Positions 5,928-11,402 of a stretch of 11,402 nt of DNA are shown in pieces (position 1 is the first letter of the stretch; each line of letters opens with the position of its first letter). The notes beneath the pieces were generated by a model. That model was not told the origin of the DNA. It made no database searches and was given only the letters and a program-made list of their open reading frames with translations. Source of the stretch: JAJKIP01 sp040509055. Its GTDB lineage: Bacteria > Bacteroidota > Bacteroidia > Chitinophagales > Chitinophagaceae. Position numbers and translations under genes: made by a program. The stretch is from positions 1 through 11,402 of the forward strand of contig JBEVLT010000186.1 in the NCBI GenBank assembly GCA_040509055.1, given 5' to 3'.

Positions 5928-7277
5928 TCAGGCCATCGCCAACGGCTCCGCATACTGCGCCAGCCCATAGTTTCGCTGCTGGCTCTCTTTGGGATTCAGC
6001 ACATGCCATTCGAACTCGTCGCGGAAATGGCGAATGGCTGCCGCTACCGGCCAGGCTGCCGCATCGCCGAGCGGACAAATGGTATTGCCCTCGATCTTGC
6101 GCTGGATGTCCCACAGCAGGTCGATATCGCTCATCTTGCCCTTACCCTTCTCGATATTTAATAAGATCTTTTCCATCCAGCCCGTGCCCTCGCGGCAGGG
6201 CGAGCACTGGCCGCAGCTTTCATGGCGGTAAAACCGGGCCAGCGTGTAGGTATGCTTTACCACGCACTGGTCTTCGTCCATTACGATAAACCCGCCGGAG
6301 CCCATCATGGAGCCGGTAGCAAACCCGCCATCGGCCAGGCTCTCGTAATTCATCATCCGTGTATCCCCTTTGGCTGTCTTCAGCAGCAGGTTGGCCGGCA
6401 GGATGGGTACCGAAGAGCCGCCCGGTATGCAGGCCTTCAGCCTTTTACCATTGGCAATGCCTCCGCAATATTCATCGCTGTAAATAAACTCTTCTACCGA
6501 AATGGTCATGTCGATCTCGAACACGCCCGGCTTATTCAGGTTGCCGCAGGCCGAGATCAGTTTGGTGCCTGTCGATTTGCCGACACCGATCTTCGCATAT
6601 TCCTCTCCGCCTTCGTTGATGATCGGTACCACGGCCGCGATCGTTTCCACATTGTTGACCACCGTGGGACAATCCCACAACCCCTTTACCGCCGGGAACG
6701 GCGGCTTGATCCGGGGGTTGCCTCTTTTGCCTTCCAGCGATTCGATCAGCGCCGTTTCCTCGCCGCAGATATAGGCGCCGGCGCCGCGCTGTACATAGAT
6801 CTCGCAGTCGAACCCGCTGCCCTGGATATTTTTTCCCAGCCAGCCATTGTTCTTTGCTTCAGCGATCGCCTGCTCCAGGATATCCACGATCCACCAGTAT
6901 TCCCCGCGGATATAGATATACGATACATTGCTGCCGAGTGCAAAAGAAGAAATGATCATACCCTCGATCAGCAGGTGCGGGATGAACTCCATCAGGTACC
7001 GGTCTTTGAAGGTACCGGGCTCCGATTCATCGGCATTCACCACCAGGTAACGGGGCACGCCTTCCGGCTTGGCCAGGAAGCTCCATTTCATGCCGGTAGG
7101 GAAACCGGCGCCGCCACGCCCCCGCAGGCCGCTTTTCTTTACTTCCTCGGTAATGGCATCAGGGCCCATGGTCTTCAGCGCCTTCTCCACAGCACGATAG
7201 CCGCCCTCGCGGCGGTACACCTCGTACAGCCTGATGTTTTCAACGTGTGCCTTTTCCAGTAATAGTTTTCTTCCCAT
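5928..7277 (-). CDS. nuoF: NADH-quinone oxidoreductase subunit F (NuoF), NADH- and FMN-binding
   Basis: Catalytic subunit that oxidises NADH through FMN and carries [4Fe-4S] cluster N3. It has 449 aa, the usual length. The glycine-rich nucleotide site GLRGRGGAGFPTG lies at 50-62, NADESEPGTFKDR at 81-93, and the FMN/NADH region GAGAYICGEETALIESLEGK at 165-184. The N3 ligands are C355, C358 and C361 in ESCGQCSPCREG, plus C401 in NTICPLGDAA. The SLBB-type domain lies between (about 250-335). The start at 7277 (MGRKLLLEKAHVENIRLYEV) gives the expected short N-terminus. In most operons nuoE precedes nuoF directly; here a 135-aa NTF2-like gene separates them, with a 47-base gap upstream. Confidence 0.98.
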   Translation of the reverse strand: MGRKLLLEKAHVENIRLYEVYRREGGYRAVEKALKTMGPDAITEEVKKSGLRGRGGAGFPTGMKWSFLAKPEGVPRYLVVNADESEPGTFKDRYLMEFIPHLLIEGMIISSFALGSNVSYIYIRGEYWWIVDILEQAIAEAKNNGWLGKNIQGSGFDCEIYVQRGAGAYICGEETALIESLEGKRGNPRIKPPFPAVKGLWDCPTVVNNVETIAAVVPIINEGGEEYAKIGVGKSTGTKLISACGNLNKPGVFEIDMTISVEEFIYSDEYCGGIANGKRLKACIPGGSSVPILPANLLLKTAKGDTRMMNYESLADGGFATGSMMGSGGFIVMDEDQCVVKHTYTLARFYRHESCGQCSPCREGTGWMEKILLNIEKGKGKMSDIDLLWDIQRKIEGNTICPLGDAAAWPVAAAIRHFRDEFEWHVLNPKESQQRNYGLAQYAEPLAMA

Positions 7278-7288
7278 TCTTGATCCGG

Positions 7289-7300
7289 GGTTAATTAACC
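7289..7300. repeat. Perfect 12-bp palindrome upstream of nuoF
   Basis: GGTTAATTAACC is a perfect palindrome 11 bases upstream of the nuoF ATG, in an AT-rich 47-base gap. It could be a binding site for a dimeric regulator or a chance palindrome. No -7 consensus is seen beside it. Confidence 0.4.
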
Positions 7301-7324
7301 GTTATACAAACAGTACTACTTTAT

Positions 7325-7732
7325 TCATTTAATCGCCTGCCGGGCAAACAGTTTCCAAACCGTTCCTCTCTTTATCCATACTTCCAGCACCCGCAGGTGA
7401 AACTGCATTCTCTTTCCGTTCAATGTCGCATCCACATCGGCCACAAACCTTGCATACGCAGCATCACCGCTTACACTGATCTGCAGACTGTCCTGCCCGA
7501 AAGCATGGTAGGTGATGAGGCTTCCCAGGTCGGCCAGGAACGCCTTTTTATCTTCCACCCAGCCATTGCTGTGCCCATAGGTCAGGCTATCATCCAGGTA
7601 CTCCGCTGCGCCTGAACCTGCCACCATGGCCTGGTGAAACAGCTTTACCCGCTGCGCTACTTCATTTTGCCGGCTTTGGGCCCCGGCTATCCAGGCTGTA
7701 AAGAACAATCCTATCGTCAGCAGCAAACGCAT
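7325..7732 (-). CDS. Secreted NTF2-like (DUF4440/SnoaL-type) protein between nuoE and nuoF
   Basis: Predicted 135-aa exported protein. The N-terminus MRLLLTIGLFFTAWIAGAQS is a good Sec signal peptide (one Arg, a hydrophobic core at 3-16, and an AGA site with cleavage likely after A18) and lacks a lipobox cysteine. The mature part resembles the cone-shaped NTF2-like fold of DUF4440. It has an N-terminal helix (about 22-38), the stretch LTYGHSNGWVEDKKAFLADL (50-69, with H54), and a C-terminal strand pair, LRVLEVWIKRGTVWKLFARQ (113-132). Members are small-molecule binding proteins or enzymes of varied, mostly unknown function, so none is assigned. The ATG at 7732 is chosen over an in-frame upstream ATG at 7780 because it starts exactly at the signal peptide and follows the nuoE stop by one base (TGATATG), implying coupled translation. 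A periplasmic product inside the cytosolic NADH module genes is unexpected. Confidence 0.85.
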   Translation of the reverse strand: MRLLLTIGLFFTAWIAGAQSRQNEVAQRVKLFHQAMVAGSGAAEYLDDSLTYGHSNGWVEDKKAFLADLGSLITYHAFGQDSLQISVSGDAAYARFVADVDATLNGKRMQFHLRVLEVWIKRGTVWKLFARQAIK

Positions 7733-7733
7733 A

Positions 7734-8234
7734 TCAGTTATTTGCGGCGGCGTTTTTGGTACACTCCTCAATGATCGCATCTATCTTCTCCCGTGTCAGG
7801 TGCTCGCGGTAATATTTCCCCATCTGCATCATCGGCGCATAGCCGCAGGCGCCCAGGCATTCCACCGTTTTCATGGTAAACAAGCCATCGGCGGTGGTTT
7901 CACCGGGTTTGATGCCCAGCCGCTCATAAATGTATTGCACGATATCATCACTGCCATTGAGCATACAGGGACCGGTCTGGCACACTTCAAACAAATAGCG
8001 GCCCACCGGCTTCAGGTTGTACATGCTGTAAAACGTAGCCACTTCGTATACCTCGATCGGCTCCAGCTGCAGCAACGACGCCACATAATCCATCACCGGC
8101 ACATCCAGCCAGCCGCCAAACTCCTGCTGCGCCAGGTGCAATACCGGCAGCAGCGCACTCTTCTGCTTCCCGGCCGGGTAGCGCGCCATGATCTGCTGTA
8201 CCTCCTGTAGTTTCTGTTCTGAAAATTGCATCAT
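7734..8234 (-). CDS. nuoE: NADH-quinone oxidoreductase subunit E (NuoE), [2Fe-2S] N1a
   Basis: Thioredoxin-fold subunit of the NADH dehydrogenase module, partner of NuoF. It has 166 aa, as expected. The N1a ligands are C85 and C90 in CQTGPC and C126 and C130 in CLGAC. The N-terminal helical domain includes the typical LLPVLHLAQQEFGGWL and VYEVATFYSMYNLKPVGRY. It begins with two consecutive ATGs (8234 and 8231); the first is used here. It is followed with one base between by the secreted NTF2-like gene, and preceded by a 110-base gap rich in repeats. Confidence 0.97.
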   Translation of the reverse strand: MMQFSEQKLQEVQQIMARYPAGKQKSALLPVLHLAQQEFGGWLDVPVMDYVASLLQLEPIEVYEVATFYSMYNLKPVGRYLFEVCQTGPCMLNGSDDIVQYIYERLGIKPGETTADGLFTMKTVECLGACGYAPMMQMGKYYREHLTREKIDAIIEECTKNAAANN

Positions 8235-8238
8235 ATAA

Positions 8239-8280
8239 AATGTAAAATGCAGAATGTAAAACGCAGAATGTAAAAGTGGC
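8239..8280. repeat. Three 14-bp tandem repeats in the nuoD-nuoE gap
   Basis: Units AATGTAAAATGCAG (8239-8252), AATGTAAAACGCAG (8253-8266) and AATGTAAAAGTGGC (8267-8280) stand head to tail. The first two differ at one base; the third shares AATGTAAAA. The array ends a few bases upstream of the nuoE start in transcript terms. Confidence 0.7.
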
Positions 8281-8330
8281 TGGCATCAGCCTCTCTGTCC
8301 AACTTTTACATGCCTCTGTTTACATTTTTA
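8253..8330 (-). repeat. Large imperfect inverted repeat between nuoD and nuoE
   Basis: The core arms ATGTAAAAGT (8268-8277) and ACTTTTACAT (8302-8311) are perfect over 10 bp. The pairing extends outward with an indel: AATGTAAAACGCAG on the left against the complement of CTCTGTTTACATT on the right. A separate perfect 5-bp hairpin, GGCTG-GCAT-CAGCC (8278-8291), lies inside the loop. In the transcript, this small GC stem is followed by ACUUUU, a weak terminator-like feature only. The structure fills most of the 110-base gap. Confidence 0.65.
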
Positions 8331-8344
8331 ATTCATAATTTTTC

Positions 8345-9568
8345 TTACGCGTCCATTTCACCGGCGATCAGGTTCAGCGAAGACATCACGATGATGGCAT
8401 CACTGAGCATCGCCCCCTTTGTCAGCTCTTCATAGGCCTGGTAATAAATAAAGCAGGGACGGCGGAAATGCAGCCTGTATGGCGCGCGCCCTCCATCGCT
8501 GATCAGGTAATACCCTACCTCGCCGTTGCCACCTTCCACTGACTGGTACACTTCACCTGCCGGCATATCGATCTCGCCCATGATGATCTTGAAATGATAG
8601 ATCAGGGCCTCCATCTTCGTGTACACATCCTTCTTCTCCGGCAGGTAATATTCCGGCACATCGGCATGGTATATATCGGCATCGGCCCCTTTGAACTCCT
8701 GCACTTTTTTATAGGCCTGGTCGATCAGCCGCAGCGACTGCCACATTTCCTGGTTGCGCACCAGGTACCGGTCGTAACAATCGCCGGTGGTACCTACCGG
8801 CACCTCAAAATCAAAATCTTCGTAGCTGCTGTAAGGCGTATGCACCCGCACATCATAATCCACACCGGCCGCCCGCAGGTTAGGCCCGGTAAAACCATAG
8901 TTCAGCGCCCGCTCCGCACTGATAGGGCCTGCACCGATGGTGCGCTCCATGAAAATGCGGTTGCGGGTAAACAGGTTTTCGAATTCCGTCAGCACCGCGG
9001 GATATTCGGCCAGGAATTTTTCCAGCTTCCGGAACGCGATATCGTTGAAATTCCGTTCAAAACCGCCGATACGGCCGATATTGGTGGTCAGCCGGGAGCC
9101 GCAAACCTCTTCGTATATCTCATAGATCAGCTCGCGGTACTGCATCACGTACAAAAATCCGGTGTAAGCACCGCTGTCCACGCCCACAATAGAATTACAG
9201 ATCAGGTGATCCGATATCCGCGCCAGCTCCATGATGATGATCCGCAGGTAATCTACCCGCTTCGGCGTTTTTACACCCAGCAGTTTTTCGCAAGTAAGGT
9301 GCCAGCCCATGTTGTTGATCGGCGAGGAACAATAGTTCAGCCGGTCGGTCAGCGGGGTGATCTGGTAGAGCGGGCGGCGCTCCGCAATTTTTTCAAACGC
9401 ACGGTGAATATAACCCACCGTTTGCTCAGCGGAAACGATGCGCTCCCCATCCAGCTCCAGGATGTTCTGGAACACGCCGTGCGTGGCCGGGTGGGTAGGC
9501 CCCAGGTTCAGCGTAGTCGTGGTTTTCTCTATGCTGCCTTCCGGTAATTTTATATGCTGTTCAGACAT
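8345..9568 (-). CDS. nuoD: NADH-quinone oxidoreductase subunit D (NuoD)
   Basis: The 49-kDa-type subunit, related to [NiFe] hydrogenase large subunits, which together with NuoB forms the quinone reduction site. It has 407 aa. The N-terminal loop LNLGPTHPATHG (20-31) supplies H30, and PLTDRLNYCSSPINN supplies Y79. The 49-residue spacing equals that of the bovine quinone-ligand pair His59 and Tyr108. Other family stretches include RRVDYLR-type KRVDYLRIIIMELARISDHL, NIGRIGGFERNF and SVEGGNGEVGYYLISDGG, and the C-terminus LIAGEMDA is close to the family LNLVLGEIDR-type end. nuoC and nuoD are separate genes here, unlike the E. coli nuoCD fusion. Confidence 0.98.
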   Translation of the reverse strand: MSEQHIKLPEGSIEKTTTTLNLGPTHPATHGVFQNILELDGERIVSAEQTVGYIHRAFEKIAERRPLYQITPLTDRLNYCSSPINNMGWHLTCEKLLGVKTPKRVDYLRIIIMELARISDHLICNSIVGVDSGAYTGFLYVMQYRELIYEIYEEVCGSRLTTNIGRIGGFERNFNDIAFRKLEKFLAEYPAVLTEFENLFTRNRIFMERTIGAGPISAERALNYGFTGPNLRAAGVDYDVRVHTPYSSYEDFDFEVPVGTTGDCYDRYLVRNQEMWQSLRLIDQAYKKVQEFKGADADIYHADVPEYYLPEKKDVYTKMEALIYHFKIIMGEIDMPAGEVYQSVEGGNGEVGYYLISDGGRAPYRLHFRRPCFIYYQAYEELTKGAMLSDAIIVMSSLNLIAGEMDA

Positions 9569-9587
9569 AACCTAATTTGAAAACGGC

Positions 9588-9627
9588 AAAATGTGTAAAC
9601 CGGGCTTTGCAGTCATTTACACATTTT
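9588..9627. repeat. Perfect 12-bp inverted repeat in the nuoC-nuoD gap
   Basis: AAAATGTGTAAA at 9588-9599 and TTTACACATTTT at 9616-9627 are exact reverse complements around a 16-base loop. The rest of the 82-base gap is AT-rich and contains related words (ACATTTTACAT, TTTGCACATTAATT). In the transcript it lies about 20 bases upstream of the nuoD start. There is no typical terminator U-tract. Confidence 0.75.
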
Positions 9628-9650
9628 ACATAAGCATATTTGCACATTAA

Positions 9651-10241
9651 TTATACAATATCCTCGCCCACATTATCCTTTTCCGACTCGATAATGGTAC
9701 CTTGATCGGTCTTTTCCGTACCGAAACCGATGGTACCGCCCCTGCCAAACATTTCATCATCTTTATCCACCCGGCTCTGGTCTTCCAGCGGGTATTGCTT
9801 CCGCATCGGGAAATAATCCATCTCATCCACGTTCAGTATCCGCTTCAGGTTGGGATGCCCTACAAAGTTCACCCCATAAAAATCGTAGGTTTCGCGCTCC
9901 ATCCAGTTGGCCGCAGAAAACAAGCCGGTAGCCGTATATACATCCGGCGTATCGCTGGCGGTAAACACCCTGAACCGGATACGCACATTATCTTCCAGGT
10001 TGTGCAAATGGTAAACGATGGCCAGCTCGCGGCCTCTCTGCTCCGGGTAATGCACGGCGCAAAGATCCGTCAGGAAACGAAACTTCAGCTCATCGTTATC
10101 GTACAGGAAATTGAGCACCTTCAGGTTGAGCTCTTTCGGCGCTTCAAAAGTGAGCATGCCATAAGGTTCCTGAAAACCGGAAACCTGGTCGCCGAATTTC
10201 TCCGTTAGCTTTTGTGTGATATTATCGCTGGTCAATGCCAT
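9651..10241 (-). CDS. nuoC: NADH-quinone oxidoreductase subunit C (NuoC)
   Basis: The 30-kDa-type subunit of the complex I connecting module; it has no cofactor and scaffolds NuoD and NuoI. It has 196 aa. The family signature is clear at 115-135: ERETYDFYGVNFVGHPNLKR followed by IL, then a QYPLED stretch (149-154). The N-terminal alpha/beta part runs from about 5 to 95. The C-terminal tail (about 155-196) is polar and acidic, ending EKDNVGEDIV, and is the least conserved part. The ATG at 10241 lies 62 bases after the nuoB stop, in a gap where nothing else is evident. Confidence 0.97.
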   Translation of the reverse strand: MALTSDNITQKLTEKFGDQVSGFQEPYGMLTFEAPKELNLKVLNFLYDNDELKFRFLTDLCAVHYPEQRGRELAIVYHLHNLEDNVRIRFRVFTASDTPDVYTATGLFSAANWMERETYDFYGVNFVGHPNLKRILNVDEMDYFPMRKQYPLEDQSRVDKDDEMFGRGGTIGFGTEKTDQGTIIESEKDNVGEDIV

Positions 10242-10303
10242 TACTAAAAATTCCTGTTTAAGATCGTGGCCCCTGTTGATCCGGGCTGGTTACCGGAACT
10301 ACG

Positions 10304-10888
10304 CTATTGTATGCCGTAGCTCTCCAGCAGGGCTTTATACTGATCACCGTTGCGCCGGCGCAGGCTTTCTTTGCCTACCAGGTCCTGCACGCGCATGACA
10401 CCATCGATAATGGCTTCCGGCCTGGGCGGGCAGCCCGGCACATACACATCCACCGGCACCACCTGATCGATGCCCTGCAGCACACTATAGGTATCGAAAA
10501 TGCCGCCGCTGCAGGCGCAGGCCCCTACGGCGATCACCCAGCGCGGCTCGGCCATCTGCAGGTACACCTGCTTCACTACCGGGCCCATTTTTTTGGCAAT
10601 GGTACCCATCACCATCAGCAGGTCGCACTGGCGGGGTGAAAAACCGACCCGCTCACTGCCAAACCGGGCCAGGTCATAGTGTGCACCCATGGTAGCCATG
10701 AACTCGATACCGCAGCAGGAAGTAGCAAACGGAAGCGGCCAGATCGAATTCTTCCGGGCCAGTCCGATCACACTGTTGAGCGAAGTGGCAAAAAACCCTT
10801 CTCCCTGGTGGCCTTCCGGCATTCCGGCCATGCTGATGTCTTCCACCAGTGGCTTTACCTTGACGTTGTATGATACGGGGCGAGACAT
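10304..10888 (-). CDS. nuoB: NADH-quinone oxidoreductase subunit B (NuoB), [4Fe-4S] N2
   Basis: Subunit that carries terminal cluster N2, the electron donor to quinone. It has 194 aa. The four N2 ligands are visible: adjacent C58 and C59 in FATSCCGIEFMA, C124 in VGACACSGGIFDTY, and C153 in YVPGCPPRPEA. C126 is an additional cysteine two residues after the third ligand, where a non-cysteine residue is more usual. The N-terminus (about 1-35) is a slightly long, glycine-containing extension before the conserved core. It is followed by nuoC after 62 bases and preceded by a 98-base gap holding an inverted repeat. Confidence 0.98.
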   Translation of the reverse strand: MSRPVSYNVKVKPLVEDISMAGMPEGHQGEGFFATSLNSVIGLARKNSIWPLPFATSCCGIEFMATMGAHYDLARFGSERVGFSPRQCDLLMVMGTIAKKMGPVVKQVYLQMAEPRWVIAVGACACSGGIFDTYSVLQGIDQVVPVDVYVPGCPPRPEAIIDGVMRVQDLVGKESLRRRNGDQYKALLESYGIQ

Positions 10889-10893
10889 AATTC

Positions 10894-10909
10894 AATTTGA
10901 TAATTTGAT
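10894..10909. repeat. Tandem 8-bp repeat AATTTGAT x2 upstream of nuoB
   Basis: Two exact direct copies, at 10894-10901 and 10902-10909, lie immediately 5' of the nuoB start in transcript terms. A related word, AATTTGAAAA, occurs in the nuoC-nuoD gap at 9574. Short arrays of this kind are, from memory, frequent in intergenic DNA of Bacteroidetes. Confidence 0.5.
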
Positions 10910-10913
10910 GAAC

Positions 10914-10986
10914 AAAATGTACCAACTTAATAACAAAACCGGTGGACAGCGGGTTCAGTCCGGCACTATGCCTGTCGGTACATTTT
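10914..10986. repeat. 10-bp inverted repeat spanning the nuoA-nuoB gap
   Basis: AAAATGTACC (10914-10923) and GGTACATTTT (10977-10986) are exact reverse complements around a 53-base interior. The right arm abuts the nuoA stop codon (TGA at 10987-10989). The arm word resembles those in the nuoC/D and nuoD/E gaps. Confidence 0.6.
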
Positions 10987-11382
10987 TCAATCCTCCCAGT
11001 TCAGCGCACCTTTCCGGATGATGTAGACAAAGCCGCACAGGAAAAAACCCACGAACAACAATACGGCCCAAAAACCGCTCCAACCCAGCGCCTTGAAATT
11101 CACGGCATACGGGTAAAAGAAAATTACTTCTACATCGAATAAAACAAAAAGGATGGCGGTGAGAAAATATTTGATGGCCATCGGCTGACGGGCATCCCCG
11201 TGCGTTTCGATACCGCTGGCGAACGTTTGCAGTTTATCACTCGTTTTTCGTTTGGGACCCAGCAAATGCGTCAAAACCATCAGTAAAACCACGAGCCCGA
11301 CAGCGAAAACAACCTGTATGGCCACCGGCAGATAAGTGCTGGCATCGGCGGCAGAAGAAGTTACCTGGAGTAAATGGATCAT
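10987..11382 (-). CDS. nuoA: NADH-quinone oxidoreductase subunit A (NuoA)
   Basis: First gene of the nuo set; membrane subunit (ND3 homologue) whose loop lies near the quinone chamber. It has 131 aa with three transmembrane helices (about 20-40, 70-92 and 98-121). The conserved FDVEVIFFYPYAVNF (TM2) keeps its membrane acidic residues. Before it, the flexible loop carries GPKRKTSDKLQTFASGIETH, where the family often has a cysteine (ECG); here the position reads SGIE, without Cys. The start is the ATG at 11382. Only 20 bases of upstream sequence are in the window, so the operon promoter cannot be judged. Confidence 0.96.
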   Translation of the reverse strand: MIHLLQVTSSAADASTYLPVAIQVVFAVGLVVLLMVLTHLLGPKRKTSDKLQTFASGIETHGDARQPMAIKYFLTAILFVLFDVEVIFFYPYAVNFKALGWSGFWAVLLFVGFFLCGFVYIIRKGALNWED

Positions 11383-11402
11383 ATATTGTTTACCCTAGGG
11401 GC

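Noticed and set aside
6222..7262. 346-codon open frame on the plus strand
   Set aside because: It is antisense to nuoF, whose protein is conserved from end to end. The plus-strand translation has no recognisable domain and is a composition shadow.
7325..7780. Longer start for the NTF2-like gene at 7780
   Set aside because: It would overlap nuoE by 47 bases and place 16 polar residues before an otherwise well-formed signal peptide.
8239..8280. CRISPR-like array
   Set aside because: The units are 14 bp, directly adjacent without spacers, and only three in number.
8594..9547. 317-codon open frame on the plus strand
   Set aside because: It is antisense to nuoD and rich in His, Gln and Arg as expected for a reverse-frame shadow; no domain is recognised.
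11383..11402. Operon promoter upstream of nuoA
   Set aside because: Only 20 bases are visible and none match the -7 or -33 consensus; the promoter, if near, is outside the window.

Overview
The window carries most of a bacterial respiratory complex I (NADH:quinone oxidoreductase, nuo) operon, read entirely on the minus strand. From right to left: nuoA, nuoB, nuoC, nuoD, nuoE, a small secreted NTF2-like gene, nuoF, a small four-helix-bundle gene, nuoG, nuoH, nuoI, nuoJ, nuoK and the first 567 codons of nuoL, which runs off the left edge. nuoM and nuoN would be expected just beyond it. There are no RNA genes, no CRISPR array, no transposase and no gene-free stretch longer than about 110 bases.

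The organism is most likely a member of the Bacteroidetes, probably Chitinophagaceae-like with a moderately GC-rich genome. Four things point there: the short NuoG (370 aa) that lacks the molybdopterin-type domain, separate nuoC and nuoD genes, weak or absent Shine-Dalgarno sequences with one perfect TAnnTTTG -7 promoter element, and an S23/IVP-type four-helix-bundle gene lodged in a housekeeping operon. This placement is an inference from gene content, not from a marker gene.

The products fit together as one enzyme. NuoE, NuoF and NuoG form the NADH-oxidising module, with FMN and the N1a, N3, N1b, N4 and N5 iron-sulfur clusters. NuoB, NuoC, NuoD and NuoI form the connecting module that passes electrons to cluster N2 and quinone. 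NuoA, NuoH, NuoJ, NuoK and NuoL are the membrane and proton-pumping part. The cluster ligands and key charged residues that were checked are present, so the enzyme looks functional.

The unusual content lies between the canonical genes. Two non-nuo genes interrupt the order: a secreted NTF2-like protein one base after the nuoE stop, and a four-helix-bundle protein between nuoF and nuoG that is flanked by AT-rich inverted repeats like a small cassette. In addition, five intergenic gaps hold inverted repeats (nuoA/B, nuoC/D, nuoD/E, nuoH/I, nuoK/L). Three of these share an AATGTA/AATGTGTA-type arm, and one also holds three 14-bp tandem units. The nuoH/nuoI gap combines a GC-rich hairpin with a promoter-like element and may be an internal transcription boundary.
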